A stretch of 64,000 bases of DNA, from NCBI GenBank assembly GCA_900539455.1, contig UQCD01000001.1:124001-188000 (forward strand), read 5' to 3'. The notes under the pieces were generated by a model. That model was not told the origin of the DNA. It did no database searches and saw only the letters and a list, made by a program, of their open reading frames with translations. The stretch is from an uncultured Eubacteriales bacterium. GTDB lineage: Bacteria > Bacillota > Clostridia > Lachnospirales > Lachnospiraceae. Made by a program: the position numbers and the translations under genes. Positions 35,545 through 44,241 of this stretch are shown here, one piece after another; the first letter of the stretch is position 1, and every line of letters begins with the position of its first letter.

Positions 35545-35573
35545 TAATGATAAACATATTCATTTTATCATTA
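35545..35573. promoter_or_regulatory. Palindromic operator overlapping the cobW promoter
   Basis: TAATGATAAA (35545-35554) and TTTATCATTA (35564-35573) form a perfect inverted repeat with a 9-bp spacer. It covers the -10 element of the cobW promoter, so it is placed to repress. A second palindrome GATAAA-T-TTTATC is at 35603-35615 and another TTTATCA half site is nearby. The pattern is Fur-family-like (ATGATAA half sites) but does not match the Bacillus Zur consensus. Confidence 0.6.
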
Positions 35574-35590
35574 TTTATTTTTTTTATCAA
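35562..35590 (-). promoter_or_regulatory. Promoter of the CobW/DUF1980 operon
   Basis: On the minus strand TTGATA (35590-35585) and TAAAAT (35567-35562) are 17 bp apart and lie about 40 bp upstream of the cobW start codon. Confidence 0.65.
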
Positions 35591-35625
35591 GGTATGTAAA
35601 ATGATAAATTTTATCGGCTCTTATT

Positions 35626-36509
35626 TTAATATTTCCACTTAATTACCTTTTTTTGCAAAGCATTTATTAGAATATTAATTATAGTTACCACTACTGCTAT
35701 TAATATAATTCCTGCAATTACTCTTTTATAATCAGCATAATCAGAATATTTTTTTACAAAATATCCCAAACCAGAATTTGCTCCTAACATTTCAGCACCG
35801 GTTAAGCATAGCATTGCCGAGGTTACTGACCAGACAATCTACCTATTACATCAGGCAATGAATATGGAAGTATAATTTTAAATAACATTGAAAACAGTGA
35901 CAAATCCATTGCCTTTGCAGAATCAATTATTTTTTTATCAATGCTTCCTACTCTGGCTATCATACTTGTAAAGTTTGGCCAGAATACTGCTGAAAAAATT
36001 ATAAATACAGAGGCACTTTTAAAGCTTGGCATTACTGCCACTACATATGGAGTATACACAAGTGGCGGAATACTGCTTATTACTCTGGTAATAGGCAAAA
36101 AGGTATCTCTAAGTCTTGGCACATAGCCTACAAACAGGCCTCCGAAAATTCCTAAAACCATTGCATATAAGATACCCTGTACCAGTAATATCATTGAGCT
36201 GCTGGCTCCCTCCAGCATATCCTTTGCATTTGTGTTAAATACTGCAAATACATTTTCCGGTGCCGGCACTAAAACAGGATGTGCTATTTGAAGCTTTGTA
36301 ACAACCTCCCATATAATAAGTAAAATATATATAACAGAAACTACATCTGACATACTTTTCTTTTTTGTTTTAAGATATGCAATAATATATATAATTTCAA
36401 TTATTACTACTGCTGCAACAAATTCTGTTGAAGATTTATAGGTTACCTGTGCTGGCAAACCCAATATAAGTGATAATATAATAACAAATAAAATACTTGA
36501 AATAATCAT
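35626..36509 (-). pseudogene. ABC transporter permease (SsuC/TauC type) split by a frameshift
   Basis: A 228-codon frame (36509-35823) with a normal permease start and membrane spans ends early at PDVIGRLSGQ. A second frame (from about 35823 to 35626) continues with VTSAMLCLTGAEMLGANSGLGYFV, exactly the next part of the family's C-terminal region. A single missing base near 35826-35835 would restore one permease of about 295 residues with the sequence PDVIGRLSG-X-VTSAMLCLTGAEM. There is no homopolymer at the site. It could be a true mutation or an assembly error; if true, the transporter is inactive. It overlaps the ATPase gene by 4 bp (ATGA). Confidence 0.85.
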
Positions 36510-37297
36510 ATGGTAACCTCATCTCCAATCTTTTGTGCAATATTTTCATAGAATAATTTCATTAGCTCATTATGTAATGACAGATACTTTTTATCTCCTA
36601 TAAGTGCTTCTTTTTTTCTTGGGTAATGAAAATCTACTTTTATATCAGCCTTTATGGTTTTATCTGACATAAATATAATTCTGTCAGCTAATAGTATTGC
36701 CTCCTCAATATCGTGAGTTACAAATACAACTGTCTTTTTTTCTTCCTTTGAAAGCTTTGAAATAAGCTCCTGCAGCTCTTTTCTGTTTTTAGGGTCAATA
36801 GCTCCAAATGGCTCGTCCATTAAAAATATACTTGCATTTGATGCCATTACTCTGGCAATAGCAACTCTTTGCTGCATACCACCAGAAAGCTGTGCTGGAA
36901 ACTTGTCCTTTGCATCACCAAGTCCTACCTTTTCCAGATATTTTTCAGCTATTTTTAATAATTCCTTTCTTGTACCCTTGCATTTACTTTGTTTCATGGC
37001 AAATATTATATTTTTTGTTGCATTCATCCACGGAAATAATGAATAATGCTGAAATACAACCCCTCTGTCTATACCCGGTCCTTCAATTTTTTTACCGTCA
37101 ATATAGGCTGCTCCGCCACTTTCCTTATTCAACCCTTCTATCACGCTTAAAAGTGAACTTTTTCCGCATCCAGAAGGACCAATAATACATACAAATTCAC
37201 TCTCGTTAATAGATAGATTAATATTTTCAAATGGTGTATAGCTTCCATTTGCATCCTTATATGTCAGAGTTAAATTTTCTAATTTTATTTTTTCCAT
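36506..37297 (-). CDS. ABC transporter ATPase, nitrate/sulfonate/taurine type
   Basis: The 263-residue subunit has Walker A GPSGCGKSS, the ABC signature LSGGMQQRVAIARVMA, Walker B FLMDEPFGAIDP and an H-loop THDIEEA. It belongs to the SsuB/TauB group. It lies in a chain of cysK, substrate-binding protein, this ATPase and the (split) permease, which together suggests uptake of a sulfur compound. The gene ends 4 bp into the permease start. Confidence 0.93.
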   Translation of the reverse strand: MEKIKLENLTLTYKDANGSYTPFENINLSINESEFVCIIGPSGCGKSSLLSVIEGLNKESGGAAYIDGKKIEGPGIDRGVVFQHYSLFPWMNATKNIIFAMKQSKCKGTRKELLKIAEKYLEKVGLGDAKDKFPAQLSGGMQQRVAIARVMASNASIFLMDEPFGAIDPKNRKELQELISKLSKEEKKTVVFVTHDIEEAILLADRIIFMSDKTIKADIKVDFHYPRKKEALIGDKKYLSLHNELMKLFYENIAQKIGDEVTI

Positions 37298-37339
37298 ATT
37301 TTCCGACCTTTCAAAGCACTTTAAGCGATTTATATTTTC

Positions 37340-38377
37340 TTATTTTTTTAGGCTTTTATAAAATTCATTATCTGGATTTTTTTCTATTAACTGATTTAAT
37401 GCTTCATTATATATTTCTGTATCAATATGTTCAGCCACATCAATATCACCTTCAAAATATCCTGCCTCTACTAAGGAATTATAGTAGCTTATTATTCCTT
37501 CCTTATTTGGGTCTAGTGTCATTATTGTTCTGTTGCCAAATAAATACTGTCTTACATAATCCTCTGTCTGATCTGAATATTCAGCTAAATATTTTACTAT
37601 TTCATCTTGATTTGCTTCGTCCTGATAATATTCAAGTGCTCTTAAATTTGCTCTTGTAAATGCAATAAGCTCGTCTTTTTTGTTATTAAGAGTTGTTCTT
37701 GAGGTTACCTGTCGGCAGCATACATATAATGGCTCAAGCTCGCCAACTTCATAAACTATATCTACTGAATCAGCATATTTATTCGCAAATTCTGCTGGTA
37801 AAAATCCAAGTGTTGCTTCACCTTTATTAACTGCCTCGGCTACATTAACCTGACTGTCTACCTCCATTACATTAATCGAATCAACATTAACACCCTGTTT
37901 TTTCAAATAGCCTCTTGATACAACCCAGGCTGTATCTGCTCTTACTGTAGCTATTGTTATATTTTCATATTTTGATAAATCCTTGTACTTTTCAACATTT
38001 TCAGGCTTTGCAATAATAGCTCCACCCTCTGCTGCCGTACCTTCAAAAATAACTAAATCTGAACCATTAGCAATAAAATTCAAGTCTGGAACAATTCCTG
38101 TTCCCCATACATCGATTTCGTCTTTTCCTGTACTAATCGAAGTAAGTGCTGATGTAGCGTCCTGAACCTCTACAAAATTAACATCGACTCCTTCCTCCTT
38201 ATAATATCCCAAGTGTTCTGCTAAAAGAACTACCGCAGTTCTGATGGTTCCCGGCATAATGCCAAAATTAATTTCACTTTTCGTATTATCATCACTTTTC
38301 TTTCCTCCACATGCCACTAGGGAAAACGCCAGTGCCGCAGTTAATGTTACTGTAAAAAACTTTTTCAACTTTCTCAT
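37340..38377 (-). CDS. Substrate-binding lipoprotein of a sulfonate/taurine-type ABC transporter
   Basis: The 345-residue protein begins with a lipoprotein signal ending in LVACG (lipid-attached Cys about residue 23). The body is a SsuA/TauA-like periplasmic-binding fold with FGIMPGTIRTAVVLLAEHLGYYKEEGVDV and later RADTAWVVSRGYLKKQGV. The gene is 42 bp after cysK and 42 bp before the ATPase. The substrate is inferred to be a sulfonate or similar organosulfur compound, because of family and the adjacent cysteine synthase. Confidence 0.9.
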   Translation of the reverse strand: MRKLKKFFTVTLTAALAFSLVACGGKKSDDNTKSEINFGIMPGTIRTAVVLLAEHLGYYKEEGVDVNFVEVQDATSALTSISTGKDEIDVWGTGIVPDLNFIANGSDLVIFEGTAAEGGAIIAKPENVEKYKDLSKYENITIATVRADTAWVVSRGYLKKQGVNVDSINVMEVDSQVNVAEAVNKGEATLGFLPAEFANKYADSVDIVYEVGELEPLYVCCRQVTSRTTLNNKKDELIAFTRANLRALEYYQDEANQDEIVKYLAEYSDQTEDYVRQYLFGNRTIMTLDPNKEGIISYYNSLVEAGYFEGDIDVAEHIDTEIYNEALNQLIEKNPDNEFYKSLKK

Positions 38378-38419
38378 TTCTTTTCTCCTTTTCTTGTAAC
38401 CTATATATTTCCAAAAATT

Positions 38420-39352
38420 CTATATCTCATATAAATCTGAGGTCAAATATCTTTCTCCTGAATCCGGGATAATTGTTACTATATTCTTTCCTGCATTTTC
38501 AGGTCTGCCAGCAACCTTTGCTGCTGCAATCAAAGCAGCACCAGCAGATATTCCTATAAGTATCCCTTCCTCTTTAGCTGAAAATCTTGCCATTTCGTAG
38601 GCCTCCGCATCTGTTACTGTAATCACCTCATCAAACAATGACTCATCTGTAACTGGAGGAGTAAATCCTCCACCTATGCCCTGTATTTTGTGATAACCCG
38701 GCTTTCCACCAGATAATACAGGACTTCCAGCAGGCTCTACAGCAATAATCTTTATATTTGGATTTTTACTTTTTAAGTATCTGCCTGTTCCGGAAATTGT
38801 TCCTCCTGTTCCGGAGGCTGCTATAAAAATATCAACCTTTCCGTCTGTATCCTCCCATATTTCAGGACCTGTTGTCTTTTCGTGGATACCCGGATTGGCT
38901 GGATTAGCTCCCTGTCCCGGTGAATATACATTGTTATTTTCTTTAAGCAACTTTTGAACTCTTTCATTTGCACCAGCCATATTGTCCTTTGCAGGTGTAA
39001 GTTCAACACTTGCACCATATGCCTTTAAAATAGCAATTCTTTCCTTACTCATATTTTCAGGCATTGCAATTATTGCTTTATAGCCCTTGGCAGCAGCTAC
39101 CATTGTAAGTCCAATTCCAGTATTACCACTTGTACCTTCAATAATGGTATCTCCTTTCTTTAACTTTCCTTCCTTTTCTGCTTCCTCAATCATATTCTTT
39201 GCTATTCTGGATTTTACAGAAAATCCAGCATTAAAAAATTCCAGCTTTCCAATAATATTTGCCTTTGATGAATATTTTGTTTCTACTTTATGAAATCTTA
39301 TAAGTGGCGTATGACCTATTAAATCTAAAATATTATCATATATATTACTCAC
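38420..39352 (-). CDS. cysK: Cysteine synthase A
   Basis: This enzyme makes cysteine from O-acetylserine and sulfide with pyridoxal phosphate. The 310-residue sequence has the cofactor lysine in AGFSVKSRIAKNMIE (KSR rather than the usual KDR), the phosphate-binding loop VAASGTGGTISGTGRYLK, and the substrate loop EGTSGNTGIG. The start codon is GTG at 39352, with GAGG at 7 bp; an ATG nearby is out of frame. It leads the ABC transporter genes, so sulfur uptake and assimilation may be co-regulated. Confidence 0.95.
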   Translation of the reverse strand: MSNIYDNILDLIGHTPLIRFHKVETKYSSKANIIGKLEFFNAGFSVKSRIAKNMIEEAEKEGKLKKGDTIIEGTSGNTGIGLTMVAAAKGYKAIIAMPENMSKERIAILKAYGASVELTPAKDNMAGANERVQKLLKENNNVYSPGQGANPANPGIHEKTTGPEIWEDTDGKVDIFIAASGTGGTISGTGRYLKSKNPNIKIIAVEPAGSPVLSGGKPGYHKIQGIGGGFTPPVTDESLFDEVITVTDAEAYEMARFSAKEEGILIGISAGAALIAAAKVAGRPENAGKNIVTIIPDSGERYLTSDLYEI

Positions 39353-39507
39353 ATCATTGCCTCACTTTCTTTGTTTTTGCAAATCTATTGATTTGCTTTA
39401 ATAATTTGCTATGTATGCTTTTATAAAATAAGTATTATTACAATATCTTATTTGCAGTTTTATATCATATATTCTCGATAGGATTTATATGTTTTATATT
39501 GTTCTAG

Positions 39508-39536
39508 ATTATACATACATACTACACCAAAGTCAA
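39508..39536 (-). promoter_or_regulatory. cysK promoter
   Basis: On the minus strand TTGACT (39536-39531) and a perfect TATAAT (39513-39508) are 17 bp apart, giving a leader of about 150 nt before the GTG start. Confidence 0.72.
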
Positions 39537-39568
39537 TATTTGTGGTTATCGTATGTTCCTTACGCTAG

Positions 39569-39588
39569 TTATAGGTATTTACCTATAA
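39569..39588. promoter_or_regulatory. Perfect 20-bp palindromic operator candidate
   Basis: TTATAGGTATTTACCTATAA is a perfect inverted repeat (9-bp arms, 2-bp centre). It lies 32 bp upstream of the cysK -35 element and 32 bp upstream of the acyltransferase -35, centred between the two promoters. A sulfur-responsive Rrf2/CymR-type regulator is one candidate, by context only. Confidence 0.6.
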
Positions 39589-39620
39589 CAATATATTTTG
39601 CAAAATGTACTTATATTTGA

Positions 39621-39649
39621 TTTACAATCCCCAAATAAAATTATATAAT
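39621..39649 (+). promoter_or_regulatory. Acyltransferase promoter
   Basis: TTTACA (39621-39626) and TATAAT (39644-39649) are 17 bp apart, and the transcript would start about 25 bp before the start codon. Confidence 0.7.
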
Positions 39650-39682
39650 TAGAACAATTAATTACTGTTTTAGGAGCATTCA

Positions 39683-40729
39683 ATGAACACTGAAAGAAAA
39701 AGAGCACAATATTTAGATATAGCTAAAGGAATTGGTATTATTTTAGTAGTATATGGTCATCTGCTTAGACGACAAAAGATTTTTGCAGATATTGAAGAGT
39801 ATTCTATTTATATTTATTCCTTCCATATGGCTCTCTTCTTTTTTGTAAGTGGAATTTGTTTACATTTAAAATATAGTCAGACAGATTTTGTTTTAGATAT
39901 CAAAAAAGAGCTTTTTGGTTTTTTTAGAAGATTACTTATTCCTTATATGGTATGGAGTTTTCTCTACATATTCTTTTCAAAGGCCGTAGGTGAGAATTTT
40001 ATTACCAAACTTAAATACACCTTTACCTTCCACGGAATTGCACCTGTTTGGTTTTTAGGTACTTTGTTCTTTTGCGAAGTTGTATTTGTATTACTTTATA
40101 AGCTTGTTAAAAACAACGGTATTATCCTTATTGCTACTATTGCGGTTAATGTTATTTGCACATACTTAACAGCCTATATTAGGATGAGTCTTAACCTGCA
40201 AATATTTAAGGATCACGAAACACTTGAATATCTTTCTATTTCTATTGGAAGATTTTTTGCGTGCAACTCAATTTTGTTTATTGGTTACCTGTTTGCAAAG
40301 CTGGATATTTTGAAGCACTGTAAAAGATATGTAAGCCTTATATTAGGTGTTGTCTTTATGGCACTACTCATTTTCATATGCTTCAAGACAAAAAATGAAA
40401 TAGTTCTTCAATATTTTAAGCTGGGTAAATATTCCTTCCATAAATCAACTACTATTTACTTTATCTGTTCAATATTAGGCTCCTTGGGAATTGTATTTAT
40501 TTCATATGCTATAAATACTTTTAGGCCTTTATCCTATATAGGAAAACAGTCCTTAGGTATTATGCTTATTCATTATTTACCAATGCCTACTATGATGTAC
40601 TCTGTAGAGCTGGTTTCAATGATTTCAGATAATATATACTTCTGTTTGATTACTTCAGGTATTGTAAGTGTGGTGATTTGCCTGTTTGGAATTTTGTTGT
40701 GTAAGAAAAAGCTGTTTCTTGTGAAGTAG
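39683..40729 (+). CDS. Membrane acyltransferase 3 family protein
   Basis: The 348-residue product has about ten membrane spans and the acyltransferase-3 signature near its N-terminus (RAQYLDIAKGIGIILVVYGH, then FHMALFFFVSGICL), with a conserved histidine in VYGH. Such proteins acetylate or succinylate cell-surface sugars, peptidoglycan or antibiotics. The substrate is unknown and no glycan genes are adjacent. It is alone on the plus strand, with a good promoter and the ribosome binding site AGGAG. Confidence 0.88.
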   Translation: MNTERKRAQYLDIAKGIGIILVVYGHLLRRQKIFADIEEYSIYIYSFHMALFFFVSGICLHLKYSQTDFVLDIKKELFGFFRRLLIPYMVWSFLYIFFSKAVGENFITKLKYTFTFHGIAPVWFLGTLFFCEVVFVLLYKLVKNNGIILIATIAVNVICTYLTAYIRMSLNLQIFKDHETLEYLSISIGRFFACNSILFIGYLFAKLDILKHCKRYVSLILGVVFMALLIFICFKTKNEIVLQYFKLGKYSFHKSTTIYFICSILGSLGIVFISYAINTFRPLSYIGKQSLGIMLIHYLPMPTMMYSVELVSMISDNIYFCLITSGIVSVVICLFGILLCKKKLFLVK

Positions 40730-40795
40730 GGATTGTATAGTATACAAAAAAAGATTTTGATAAAAATAAAACTAATGAAGAATGACCCTTTGCAT

Positions 40796-40943
40796 CTTTT
40801 TCTTATAGAGTGTATGAAAGATAATGTAAAAATGTCAGGCAATGTTTGAGCATCACTATCTATAGGTTTTCTATAAATATCAATGCGAGTTTTGCCTGAC
40901 ATTTTTTTAATCAACTATCTTTAATACACTCTATTAGAAAAAG
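40796..40943. repeat. 148-bp nested palindrome between acyltransferase and leuS
   Basis: The outer arms (40796-40823 and 40916-40943) are 28 nt long with 2 mismatches; inside them a second, inner stem (40828-40841 and 40893-40906) begins with AAAAATGTCAGGCA. The whole folds as a long hairpin with T runs on both strands, so it can end both the acyltransferase and the leuS transcripts. The inner GTCAGGCA stem and the CTATAGGTTTT loop sequence also occur at 30757-30830. Confidence 0.75.
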
Positions 40944-41010
40944 TCAAAAGCTTGAACTAATGCTCTCATAAGATGTAATAGTTTATAAGCATTTTTTAGT
41001 AAACACCCTA

Positions 41011-43428
41011 CTATTTTGCTACTATATTTACAATTCGTCCTGGTACATAAATTTCCTTAACAACATTTCCAGTAAGCTTATCACCTAAAGCTTCCTTTGC
41101 CATTGCAAGTACATTTTCCTTACTTTCGTCTTTGCTTATCTTAATTGTAAGCTTTGTCTTGCCATTTACCTGAACTGCGATTTCAATAGTGTTTTCAACA
41201 GTTTTTTCTTCGTCATATTCAGGCCATGCTGTCTGGTATACCATTCCTTCAAAGCCCATTATCTGCCACAATTCTTCTGTAATATGTGGTGCAACTGGGT
41301 TTAATAATGTAAGTAAGGTTTTAAATTCGCCCTTTGTTACAGAATTCTTCTTGTAGAAGTCATTAATAAGTGACATCATCGCAGCTATTGCTGTGTTATA
41401 TTTAAGATTTTCAAAATCATATGAAACCTTTTTAATAGTCTGGTGCATTTTTGTTACAAAATCCTCTGAGTAGTCATCACCGTCTACTACTATATCCTGC
41501 AGCTTCCATACTCTTTCCAAAAATCTTCTACAGCCCTTAACACCATCCTCTGACCAGGAAGCACTTAAATCAAATGCTCCAATAAACATTTCGTAAGTAC
41601 GAAGTGTATCTGCGCCATATTCGTTTACAATATCATCCGGATTAACTACATTACCACGGCTCTTTGACATCTTTTCGCCATTTTCACCTAAAATCATACC
41701 GTGTGAAGTTCTCTTCTGATATGGCTCCTTTGTTGGAACAATACCATTGTCATATAAGAACTTATGCCAGAAACGAGAGTAAAGTAAATGTAATGTAGTA
41801 TGCTCCATACCACCATTGTACCAATCTACAGGAAGCCAGTATTTAAGTGCTTCCTTACTAGCTAAAGCTTCGTTATTGGTTGGGTCTGTATATCTCAGGA
41901 AATACCATGATGATCCAGCCCACTGTGGCATTGTATCTGTTTCTCTCTTTGCAGGTCCGTTACAGCATGGGCAGGTGGTATTAACCCAATCTGTCATTGC
42001 TGCTAATGGAGATTCGCCATTGTCAGTTGGCATATAGCTGTCAACCTCTGGAAGCTCAAGTGGTAACTCACTTTCATCAAGTGGTACATATCCACACTTT
42101 TCACATTTTACAATAGGAATAGGCTCGCCCCAGTATCTCTGTCTTGAGAATACCCAGTCACGAAGCTTAAAGTTTACCTTCTTTGTGCCGATGCCTTTTT
42201 CTTCCAAAAATTCAATAATCTTCTTCTTTGCGTCCTTAACCTCTAAGCCATTAAGGAAATCAGAATTCATAAGAACACCTGTTGCAACATCTGTAAAGGC
42301 TTCTGCATTAATATCTACAGTTGTACCTTCCTTTCCAACTACCTGAATAAGTGGAAGATTGAATTTCTTTGCAAATTCCCAATCTCTATCATCATGTGCA
42401 GGAACTGCCATAATAGCACCTGTACCATAGGTCATAAGAACATAGTCAGAAATCCAGACTGGAATTTCTTTTCCGTTTACAGGATTAATTGCTGTAATAC
42501 CTTTTATTTCTACACCTGTCTTATCCTTTGCAAGCTCTGTTCTTTCAAAATCAGACTTTTTAGCTGCCATTTCTCTATATTCAACTATTTCGTCAAAGTT
42601 TGATATTTCGTCCTTGTACTTATCTATCATTGGGTGTTCTGGAGAAACAACCATATAAGTTACACCAAATAAAGTATCTGGTCTTGTTGTGTAAATTCTA
42701 AGCTTTTCATCTTTATTCTTTAAAGCAAAATCTACTTCTGCACCCTCTGAGCGTCCAATCCAGTTTTTCTGTGAAACCTTAACCTTTTCAATGTAGTCAA
42801 CATCATCTAAGTCATCAATAAGCTTTTGTGCATATGCAGTAATTTTAAGCATCCACTGGCTCTTAACCTTACGGATAACCTCGCTGCCACATCTTTCACA
42901 TACACCATTAACAACCTCCTCATTTGCAAGACCAACCTTACAAGAGGTACACCAGTTAATTGGCATTTCTGTCTTATATGCAAGACCTGCCTTAAATAAT
43001 TTAAGGAAAATCCACTGTGTCCATTTGTAATAGCTTGGGTCTGTTGTATTAATTTCTCTATCCCAATCAAAGGAATATCCCAAGGAATGAAGCTGTTCCT
43101 TAAATCTTGCTACATTGTTCTTTGTAACAATCTTTGGATGTATTTTGTTTTTAATTGCATAATTTTCTGTTGGAAGACCAAACGCATCCCAGCCCATTGG
43201 ATATAATACATTATAGCCCTGCATTCTTCTCTTTCTGGCAACAATATCAAGTGCAGTATATGGTCTTGGATGACCAACATGTAAGCCCTGTCCTGATGGA
43301 TATGGGAATTCAACTAATGCGTAATACTTTGGCTTAGTAAAATCGTTTGTTGCAGCAAAGGCTTTATTATCATCCCAAACCTTTTGCCACTTTTTTTCTA
43401 CTACTTTGTGATTATACAATTCTGACAT
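41011..43428 (-). CDS. leuS: Leucyl-tRNA synthetase
   Basis: This class I synthetase charges tRNA-Leu. The 805-residue sequence has the HIGH-type signature HVGH (50-53), the editing domain region with TRPDTLFGVTYMV, zinc-type CxxC pairs (NWCTSC, CERCG and VKCEKCG), and KMSKS in GEKMSKSRGN. It is transcribed from a long T-box leader just upstream and precedes a bidirectional hairpin. Confidence 0.98.
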   Translation of the reverse strand: MSELYNHKVVEKKWQKVWDDNKAFAATNDFTKPKYYALVEFPYPSGQGLHVGHPRPYTALDIVARKRRMQGYNVLYPMGWDAFGLPTENYAIKNKIHPKIVTKNNVARFKEQLHSLGYSFDWDREINTTDPSYYKWTQWIFLKLFKAGLAYKTEMPINWCTSCKVGLANEEVVNGVCERCGSEVIRKVKSQWMLKITAYAQKLIDDLDDVDYIEKVKVSQKNWIGRSEGAEVDFALKNKDEKLRIYTTRPDTLFGVTYMVVSPEHPMIDKYKDEISNFDEIVEYREMAAKKSDFERTELAKDKTGVEIKGITAINPVNGKEIPVWISDYVLMTYGTGAIMAVPAHDDRDWEFAKKFNLPLIQVVGKEGTTVDINAEAFTDVATGVLMNSDFLNGLEVKDAKKKIIEFLEEKGIGTKKVNFKLRDWVFSRQRYWGEPIPIVKCEKCGYVPLDESELPLELPEVDSYMPTDNGESPLAAMTDWVNTTCPCCNGPAKRETDTMPQWAGSSWYFLRYTDPTNNEALASKEALKYWLPVDWYNGGMEHTTLHLLYSRFWHKFLYDNGIVPTKEPYQKRTSHGMILGENGEKMSKSRGNVVNPDDIVNEYGADTLRTYEMFIGAFDLSASWSEDGVKGCRRFLERVWKLQDIVVDGDDYSEDFVTKMHQTIKKVSYDFENLKYNTAIAAMMSLINDFYKKNSVTKGEFKTLLTLLNPVAPHITEELWQIMGFEGMVYQTAWPEYDEEKTVENTIEIAVQVNGKTKLTIKISKDESKENVLAMAKEALGDKLTGNVVKEIYVPGRIVNIVAK

Positions 43429-43467
43429 AAAATCCTCCTTTATTTCACAGGCACACTTGTAAATAAT

Positions 43468-43717
43468 AAAAAATCGCCTCTATAAAAGAGACGAAGATAT
43501 TCTACGCGGTACCACTCTAATTCATATTGTAATAATATGCACTCTAAGTTTTTAACGCAAACCACACGCTTTTAACTACTATTATTTCACTAAAAGGTCT
43601 TCCTGGCGAGTTGGGAGCTTTTACTACTATCTTCCACCAACCGATAGCTCTCTAAAAGTAACTAGACTCTTAATACTCCAGTTCATCAACTAATATTTAA
43701 TTTTGTATAGCTCTTAT
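43468..43717 (-). ncRNA. T-box leader of leuS (leucine tRNA-sensing riboswitch)
   Basis: On the minus strand the leader has a stem I with the bulge GGTTGGTGGAAGA, a specifier loop with CUC (a leucine codon) after a CTTTT/AAAAG stem, and the T-box core GAGTGGTACCGCG (43517-43505). A terminator stem TCGTCTC/GAGGCGA with T run follows (43494-43468). Uncharged tRNA-Leu is expected to bind the core and prevent termination, so that leuS is expressed during leucine shortage. Confidence 0.93.
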
Positions 43718-43745
43718 ATTTTAACACATAAGTTTTATTTGTCAA
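43718..43745 (-). promoter_or_regulatory. Promoter of the leuS T-box transcript
   Basis: On the minus strand TTGACA (43745-43740) and TAAAAT (43723-43718) are 16 bp apart. The -35 element overlaps the stop codon of the YbaK gene. Confidence 0.7.
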
Positions 43746-44221
43746 TTTTTAATTATATCTGCTGTCAACGCATTTGTAACTTTTATTAAATCCTTGGGAT
43801 TAATAAATATCTGCGCGCCAATTTTTCCGCCAGAAATAATAATTTTATCAAAGTTTAAAGCAGTTTCATTAATAACTGTCTTGTACTGTTTCTTCATTCC
43901 AATAGGTGTACAACCACCCCTAATATACCCTGTAACTGCATTAATATCCTTAACATGAATAAGCTCTAGATTTTTTTCGCCTACTACTACTGCTGCTTTT
44001 TTAAGGTCAATTTCCTTATCTACAGGTATGGCAAACACAAAATAATTCTTGCTTTTGCCTATAGTGACTAAGGTTTTAAAGGAATAATCATAGCCTTGCT
44101 TTAATTTATCAGCAATATGAACTCCGTCAATAAACTCATCACATTCATATAAATTAATTTCGTAAGCTATTTTGTTCTTATCCAGAATACGCATTGCATT
44201 TGTTTTTACTTCTTTTCCCAT
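43742..44221 (-). CDS. ybaK: YbaK/EbsC-type Cys-tRNA(Pro) deacylase
   Basis: The 159-residue protein starts TNAMRILDKNKIAYEI and has the GGCTPIGMKKQY loop and the conserved lysine found in YbaK/ProX proteins, which hydrolyse misacylated Cys-tRNA(Pro). The length is typical. It follows tyrA by 20 bp and its stop codon is shared with the leuS promoter -35. Confidence 0.9.
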   Translation of the reverse strand: MGKEVKTNAMRILDKNKIAYEINLYECDEFIDGVHIADKLKQGYDYSFKTLVTIGKSKNYFVFAIPVDKEIDLKKAAVVVGEKNLELIHVKDINAVTGYIRGGCTPIGMKKQYKTVINETALNFDKIIISGGKIGAQIFINPKDLIKVTNALTADIIKN

Positions 44222-44241
44222 AGCAAATTCCTCTTTTTACT

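Larger units (their letters stand above)
39353..39682. promoter_or_regulatory. Divergent control region between cysK and the acyltransferase
   Basis: This 330-bp stretch has no gene. It holds the cysK promoter (39508-39536), the acyltransferase promoter (39621-39649) and the palindrome at 39569-39588 between them. The cysK leader would be about 150 nt; it is AT-rich, and no riboswitch or T-box motif was recognised in it. A second block CGATAGGATTTATATG (39474 onward) lies just downstream of the cysK start of transcription. Confidence 0.7.

Noticed and set aside
35545..35573. Canonical Bacillus Zur box at the cobW promoter
   Set aside because: The half sites (TAATGATAAA) do not match the TCGTAAT-type half sites of the Bacillus Zur box, so only a general Fur-like operator is proposed.
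35823..35840. Programmed ribosomal frameshift in the ABC permease
   Set aside because: No slippery heptamer or following stem was seen, and the family has no known frameshifting; a mutation or assembly error is more likely.
40796..40943. Insertion sequence or MITE
   Set aside because: No target-site duplication was seen at the ends and there is no transposase; it is kept only as a palindrome of unknown origin.
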